Positions 59,289 to 64,000 of a DNA stretch of 64,000 nt are shown here, piece after piece. The position numbers and the translations under genes are program-made. This DNA is from Sulfitobacter sp. S190 (GTDB lineage: Bacteria > Pseudomonadota > Alphaproteobacteria > Rhodobacterales > Rhodobacteraceae), in NCBI RefSeq assembly GCF_025141935.1, contig NZ_CP081120.1, positions 2,108,001-2,172,000 of the forward strand. Direction: 5' to 3'. The notes below the pieces were generated by a model that saw only the letters and a program-made list of their open reading frames with translations, had not been told where the DNA came from and searched no databases. The stretch's first letter is position 1. Each line of letters opens with the position of its first letter.

Positions 59289-61861
59289 TCTGCCGCCATC
59301 GGGATTTGCGCCTGTTCCAAAAGCGTCGCCAGCTCCGGTTTGCATGACCCGCAGTTGGTGCCCGCGCATGTCATCTCGCCCAGCGCCGTTACCGTCCCCG
59401 CACCGGCGGCCACGGCGTCCAGCAAGGTGTTGCGACCCACGTTGAAACAGGCGCAGACGGTGGCACCTGCGTCCGGCTGGTCGGCAGGCGCACGCCCCGC
59501 AAGGGCAGCGAGCGGCGGTGTGTCGCTGCCGATCAGGCCAACGATTGTTGCACGCGACACGACCACCGGATCGGGTGAGGCGAAAAACAGCGCCGTGATC
59601 CGACCGTCCTGCGTGATCGCGATGCGGGTCGTGCCGCTTGTCACATCGGTCTGCACAGAAAGCGCGCCGGTTGGCTGGTCACACAGACGGCGCGCCTCGG
59701 CTTCCCAATCCTGCGGCATTTTCCTGCCCGCCAGTTCCGCCTGCCAGCCGGTTCGGGTGCGAGCGATGGCCGCATAGGGTGTCTGCGGCGTGGGCGCGTT
59801 CGCACTGGCCAGAAAGCCATACCATTTCGCGCGAAACACCCGCGCACTGACCGCTGCGGCCTTCAGCGCCGGTTGGCCCGACACGGGATCGGTCGCAGGC
59901 GCCGTGGCACGGTTCACGGTGCCGAACGTCGTGCGCTGGCGCGTCCAATGCATCGGCGCAAACAGTTGGCCCTTGGCGACACGCGGCGTAACCAGCGCCC
60001 GCAAAAGAGCGTGCCCGTAGATGTTTTCGACCGCAATCAGCGCGCCGGGGAATGCGCCCAATTCGGCGGCATCGGCAGGGTTCATCTCGACGTAAGGCTC
60101 CGCCAGATGCGCCCCCAGCCGCGCGGATTTGCCCGTGCGCATCATCGTGTGCCATTGATCGCGGTTGCGGCCGGTGTTCAATGTGAACTGCACCTGACAC
60201 AACCGCGGGGGCTGCACTGCGATCATGCGCGCCTTGCCGTCGGTGTGATAGAACTGCCCATCGGCAAAAAAACGGTGGCCATCGCGCGGCCATTGCGTGG
60301 GGACCAGCCCGGCATAATCGGCGTCGGCAAAAATGCTGAGGTCCAGATCGCGGGGCACGCTGGCCGCCGCCTGATCGAGCCGCACGTATTCCGCAAAAAT
60401 CTCCCGCGGATTTTCATAGGCGAAGGCCGCGCCGAACCCCATCCGGCGCGCCACATCGCAGATGATCTTCCAGTCGGGGCGCGCGTCACCGGGCGCGGGC
60501 AGAAACGCGCGCTGGCGCGAGATGCGCCGCTCGGAATTGGTAACGGTGCCATCCTTTTCACCCCATCCCGTGGCGGGCAAAAGAACATGGGCCAGATCAT
60601 TCGTATCCGTCCTCTCCATGATATCGGACGTCACGACAAACGGCACCTTCGCAATCGCCGCCGCGACACCGTCGGCATCGGGAAGCGAAACGGCAGGGTT
60701 CGTCGACATCACCCACAACGCCTTTATCTTGCCGTCCGCGCAGGCCTGAAACAGATCAACGGCCTTGAGCCCGGCTGTCGTACAGATCGTGGGACTGCCC
60801 CAGAAATCGCGCACGATCTGCCGGTGCGCCTTGTTCTCGAGCTCCAGATGATTGGCGAGCATATTGGCCAGCCCGCCGACCTCTCGCCCGCCCATCGCGT
60901 TGGGTTGGCCGGTCACGGAAAACGGGCCCATCCCGACGCGCCCGATCCGTCCCGTGGCAAGGTGGCAGTTCAGGATCGCATTGACCTTGTCGGTGCCACA
61001 GCGGGACTGATTGACCCCTTGGGAATACACAGTGACAACCTTTTCGGTGCCAGCCCAAAGGGCATAGAAGGCTGCGAGCGCCTCTGCGCTGAGCCCGCTG
61101 TCCGCCGGGTCCGTTGCGCGCGCGGCGGCGATTGCCTCTGCCGAACCGGTCACATGGTTTTGGGTGAAGGACCGGTCCAATTTGCCGCGATCCGCCAGAT
61201 GCGCCAGCAATCCGTTGAACAGCGCGATATCGCCGTCCGGCGCGATTTGCAGATGCATATCGGCAAGGTCCGTCGTTGCGGTCCGGCGCGGATCAATGTT
61301 GACGACCCGCATATGGGGCCGTGACGCCTTTGCCGCGGCGATGCGTTGGTACAGCACCGGATGACACCACGCGAGGTTGCTGCCCACCAGCACGACCAGA
61401 TCCGCCTCTTCAAGGTCCCGGTACGTGCCGGGCACCGTGTCCGTGCCAAAGGCGCGTTTGTGCCCCGCAACCGAGGAAGCCATGCAAAGCCTTGAATTCG
61501 TGTCGATATTCGCCGCCCCTATAAACCCCTTCATCAGCTTGTTGGCGACATAGTAATCTTCGGTCAGCAATTGCCCCGACGCATAGAAAGCCACGCTTTC
61601 GGGCCCATGTTCTGCAATCGCAGCCGAGAATTTTGACGCCACAAGGTCAAGTGCGGTGTCCCAATCCGCAGTACGCCCCAGCACCTTCGGCGCGAGCAAT
61701 CGACCGTCCAGATCAATCGTTTCGCCCAAGGCGGCCCCCTTGGAGCAGAGCCTGCCATAATTCGCCGGATGGTCGGGGTCTCCCTTGATCGTCCCACCAG
61801 CGTCCGCCAGCACGCCGCAGCCTACACCGCAATAGGGGCACGTGGTGCGGGTCAGGCTCAT
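59285..61861 (-). CDS. nasA: Assimilatory nitrate reductase catalytic subunit (NasA)
   Basis: This 858-residue Mo-bisMGD enzyme has an N-terminal [4Fe-4S] motif CPYCGVGCGVL plus NYGRLCSKG, SNLAWCHPVLYQRI, GVNQSRCGTDKVNAI, and the molybdopterin dinucleotide-binding C-domain (FTLNTGRNRDQWHTMMRTG). The final 65 residues are a BFD-type [2Fe-2S] domain (VCACFNVGRN ... CAGTNCGSCKPEL) that receives electrons. It reduces nitrate to nitrite in the cytoplasm. It is linked by ATGA overlaps to nirD before and the TrpD2-like gene after. Confidence 0.96.
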   Translation of the reverse strand: MSLTRTTCPYCGVGCGVLADAGGTIKGDPDHPANYGRLCSKGAALGETIDLDGRLLAPKVLGRTADWDTALDLVASKFSAAIAEHGPESVAFYASGQLLTEDYYVANKLMKGFIGAANIDTNSRLCMASSVAGHKRAFGTDTVPGTYRDLEEADLVVLVGSNLAWCHPVLYQRIAAAKASRPHMRVVNIDPRRTATTDLADMHLQIAPDGDIALFNGLLAHLADRGKLDRSFTQNHVTGSAEAIAAARATDPADSGLSAEALAAFYALWAGTEKVVTVYSQGVNQSRCGTDKVNAILNCHLATGRIGRVGMGPFSVTGQPNAMGGREVGGLANMLANHLELENKAHRQIVRDFWGSPTICTTAGLKAVDLFQACADGKIKALWVMSTNPAVSLPDADGVAAAIAKVPFVVTSDIMERTDTNDLAHVLLPATGWGEKDGTVTNSERRISRQRAFLPAPGDARPDWKIICDVARRMGFGAAFAYENPREIFAEYVRLDQAAASVPRDLDLSIFADADYAGLVPTQWPRDGHRFFADGQFYHTDGKARMIAVQPPRLCQVQFTLNTGRNRDQWHTMMRTGKSARLGAHLAEPYVEMNPADAAELGAFPGALIAVENIYGHALLRALVTPRVAKGQLFAPMHWTRQRTTFGTVNRATAPATDPVSGQPALKAAAVSARVFRAKWYGFLASANAPTPQTPYAAIARTRTGWQAELAGRKMPQDWEAEARRLCDQPTGALSVQTDVTSGTTRIAITQDGRITALFFASPDPVVVSRATIVGLIGSDTPPLAALAGRAPADQPDAGATVCACFNVGRNTLLDAVAAGAGTVTALGEMTCAGTNCGSCKPELATLLEQAQIPMAAE

Positions 61862-62205
61862 GCCGGCACACCTGCGGTGGCACGCGCACGCAGGAAAGCG
61901 CGATCGAGCAGGATCCGTCCATCCGACACCTTGGCCGGATAGGTCGCCACGCGCCCGTCATCCGCGCCCTGCGCCTCGCCCGTCTCGAGCGAGATGACCC
62001 AGTTGTGCAGTGGACAGGTCACGGACTTGCCGTGCACGATGCCTTCCGCCAAAGGCCCGGCCTTATGGGGGCACGCATTGTCGAGGGCAAAGACCTCATG
62101 ACTTGCCGTGCGAAACACCGCGACACAGCCCAAGGGCGTCTTTACCATCCGCGCGCCACGCAAAGGCACGTCTTCGAGCGGTGCAATATCGATCCAGTCG
62201 TTCAT
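61858..62205 (-). CDS. nirD: Nitrite reductase small subunit (NirD, Rieske-type)
   Basis: The product has 115 residues. The Rieske-like centre is complete: CPHKAGPLAEG and CPLHNWVISLETGEA, with C-x-H and C-x2-H ligands. NirD partners NirB in NADH-dependent nitrite reduction to ammonium. Its ATG overlaps the nirB stop, and its stop overlaps the nasA start. Confidence 0.94.
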   Translation of the reverse strand: MNDWIDIAPLEDVPLRGARMVKTPLGCVAVFRTASHEVFALDNACPHKAGPLAEGIVHGKSVTCPLHNWVISLETGEAQGADDGRVATYPAKVSDGRILLDRAFLRARATAGVPA

Positions 62206-64000
62206 TCCGCGGCCTCCAGCGACAGGTTTGCCAACGGCTGATAGCGCTGCGCCTTGGTCTCTACATGATCGGCCCACGGGTCCTTGCGGTAGATGGATTG
62301 GCTGATCTCGAAACGCGCGACCAGTGCGGGACCATCCGTGTCCACGCGCTCCTTGATCCATTCAAGCCCGACCTTGTCCTTCCACTTGTAGATGCGATCG
62401 AGATACTTGGCGTTTTCACGATACAGCTGCGTGACGGCCTTGATCGCCTCTATCGCCTCTTGCTCGGTCGGGACCTGCATCAGCAATTCGGTTTCGCGCA
62501 CGTCCATCCCGGCCGCCCCGCCGATACTGATCTGATAGCCACTGTCGACGCAGATCACGCCGATGTCCTTGCACGTCGCCTCAGCGCAGTTGCGCGGACA
62601 CCCCGACACCGCCAGCTTCAGCTTGTGCGGTGTCCACGACCCCCAGAGTTCCTTTTCCAGCTTTATGCCCAGACCCGTTGAATCCTGCGTTCCGAAGCGG
62701 CAGTGATCCGTTCCCACACAGGTTTTCACCGTGCGCAACCCTTTGGAATAGGCATGTCCCGACACCATGCCGGCCGCGTTCAGATCGGCCCAGATGTCGG
62801 GCAAATCCTCGCCCCTTACCCCGAGCAGATCGATACGTTGCCCGCCGGTGACCTTGACCGTCGGCACCCCGTACCGGTCGGCCGCATCGGCAATCGCGCG
62901 CAGCTCGTCCGGCGTGGTGATCCCGCCCCACATGCGCGGGACAACGGAAAAAGTACCGTCCTTCTGGATGTTGGCGTGCTTGCGTTCGTTGATGAACCGG
63001 CTTTGGGGATCGTCCTTGTAGTCGAGCGGCCAGTCGGCGAGCAGATAGAAATTCAGCGCGGGGCGGCACAGGTGGCAGCCGCACGATGTCTTCCACCCGC
63101 ACTCCTGCCAGACCGCCGCCATCGACGTCAGCTTTTGCGACTTGATCATGCGCCGCACGTCCTCATGCGTCATGTCGGTGCAGCCGCAAATGCTTGCCGC
63201 TGCGGGCACGACGAAATCATCCCCGAGCGTGACGGCCAGCACCTGCTCGACGAGCCCCGTGCATGTCCCGCAGGACCCGCTGGCCTTGGTGGTTGATCGC
63301 ACAGCGCCCAGATCAGTGGCGCCCGTTGCGATCGCATCTTCGATTTGTCCCTTGCAGATTCCGTTGCAGCCACAGATCTCCGCGTCACGCGGTAAGGCTG
63401 CAACAGCCGCTAAAGGGTCAAGGGGGGCACCCCCCTGAAAGGCCGGTCCGAAAATCAGGGTGTCGCGCATCTCGCTTATGTCTGTCTTGTCGCGGATCAG
63501 CCCGAAGAACCAGTTGCTGTCGGAGGTGTCGCCATACATGACAGCGCCCTTGACCACATTCTCCTCTATCACCAGCCGGCGATAGACACCGCGCGCCGGA
63601 TCGCGAAAGACGATGTCCTCGCGCCCTTCTGCGTCGGCAAAATCTCCGGCACTGAACAGATCACAGCCTGTGACCTTGAGCTTGGTCGACAGCTCTTTTT
63701 GCACGAATTGCGCCGGCGTGTTCATCAAGGTCTGCGCGGCCACCCTGGCCTGATCATAAAGCGGAGCCACCAGCCCGAAGATCGCCCCGTCGTGTTCGAC
63801 GCATTCGCCAACCGCCAGCACATCCGCGTCCGAAGTGACCATTTGGTCGTCCACATGGACACCTCGGCCAACCATCAGCCCTGCATCCTGCGCCAGTTTG
63901 ACATTGGGCCGGATGCCGACAGCCATGACCAGAAGATCACAGGGCAGTTCGGTGCCATCGTCCAGACGCAACGCCCTGACCTGACCATTCTCGCCCAGTA
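62202..64000 (-). CDS. nirB: Nitrite reductase large subunit (NirB), N-terminus beyond the window
   Basis: This is the C-terminal 599 residues of NirB. The FAD/NAD domain end is present (LLVMAVGIRPNVKLAQDAGLMVGRGVHVDD). Then come BFD-type [2Fe-2S] cysteines (CGCNGICKGQI, CGTCTGLVEQ) and a second cysteine set (CGCHLCRPALNF), the sulfite/nitrite reductase half (MWGGITTPDELRAIADAADRYGVPTVKVTGGQRI) and the siroheme/[4Fe-4S] ligands TCVGTDHCRFG and GCPRNCAEATC. It is the first gene of the operon visible; the frame stays open to base 64000. Confidence 0.95.
   Translation of the reverse strand, partial: LGENGQVRALRLDDGTELPCDLLVMAVGIRPNVKLAQDAGLMVGRGVHVDDQMVTSDADVLAVGECVEHDGAIFGLVAPLYDQARVAAQTLMNTPAQFVQKELSTKLKVTGCDLFSAGDFADAEGREDIVFRDPARGVYRRLVIEENVVKGAVMYGDTSDSNWFFGLIRDKTDISEMRDTLIFGPAFQGGAPLDPLAAVAALPRDAEICGCNGICKGQIEDAIATGATDLGAVRSTTKASGSCGTCTGLVEQVLAVTLGDDFVVPAAASICGCTDMTHEDVRRMIKSQKLTSMAAVWQECGWKTSCGCHLCRPALNFYLLADWPLDYKDDPQSRFINERKHANIQKDGTFSVVPRMWGGITTPDELRAIADAADRYGVPTVKVTGGQRIDLLGVRGEDLPDIWADLNAAGMVSGHAYSKGLRTVKTCVGTDHCRFGTQDSTGLGIKLEKELWGSWTPHKLKLAVSGCPRNCAEATCKDIGVICVDSGYQISIGGAAGMDVRETELLMQVPTEQEAIEAIKAVTQLYRENAKYLDRIYKWKDKVGLEWIKERVDTDGPALVARFEISQSIYRKDPWADHVETKAQRYQPLANLSLEAAE

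Overview
The window looks like a chromosomal segment of a marine alphaproteobacterium of the Roseobacter group (Rhodobacteraceae). This is inferred from the high GC content and from the gene content: a TRAP transporter, a giant RTX/Hint secreted protein, a HyuA/HyuB catabolic operon, a DUF6880 protein, an FnrL-type box and a nirB-nirD-nasA-cysG nitrate assimilation operon. I saw no rRNA, tRNA, CRISPR array, insertion sequence or prophage gene. Gene density is high, and many neighbours share 4-base ATGA or TGATG overlaps.

Region 1 (1-5,700) holds a TRAP dicarboxylate-type transporter (dctP-dctQ-dctM, leftward, dctM cut by the window edge) divergent from a GntR/FCD regulator. It continues with a secreted or lipoprotein-like serine beta-lactamase-family hydrolase, and a LysR regulator divergent from a frameshifted aldo/keto reductase. 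Region 2 (5,775-10,289) is one 1,504-residue RTX protein with a C-terminal Hint domain and, embedded between its calcium-binding repeats, a segment resembling the beta domain of the von Hippel-Lindau protein. Region 3 (10,584-17,353) is a LysR-controlled catabolic operon: hydantoinase/oxoprolinase subunits A and B, an FAD amine/amino-acid oxidase and an HpcH/HpaI aldolase.

Region 4 (17,421-24,192) is a signalling island: a PP2C phosphatase, a class III cyclase fused to an FHA domain, a small cysteine-containing secreted protein and a 1,488-residue Ser/Thr kinase-STAND ATPase-WD40 protein. Region 5 (24,318-28,769) has stress or sensory genes: a 51-residue hydrophilic protein, a GAF-PAS-HWE histidine kinase, RadC, a Crp-family regulator and a DUF2383 protein behind a perfect FNR box. 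Region 6 (28,997-35,335) is a compact gene set with a sulfotransferase divergent from four translationally coupled glycosyltransferase genes. The first of the four is a sucrose-phosphate-synthase-like transferase fused to an apparently intact HAD phosphatase. This is my best candidate for an undescribed biosynthetic system, probably making a sulfated oligosaccharide, glycoside or glycolipid.

Region 7 (35,388-47,545) has a DUF6880 protein, a FolB-like protein, an exported hydrolase with a divergent AraC-type regulator, and an iron/phosphonate-type ABC importer divergent from a two-component system whose kinase ends in a receiver domain. Region 8 (47,663-56,669) has a GNAT acetyltransferase, two very small genes, a LuxR-type regulator, and a TetR-controlled leftward operon (SRPBCC protein, membrane protein, NmrA-like protein, MAPEG protein, 42-residue peptide, alpha/beta hydrolase). 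It ends with an M20 peptidase remnant and a SET-domain gene overlapping a gene for a two-helix membrane protein. Region 9 (56,959-64,000) is the leftward assimilatory nitrate operon nirB-nirD-nasA-(TrpD2-like)-cysG, all linked by ATGA overlaps; nirB runs off the right edge.
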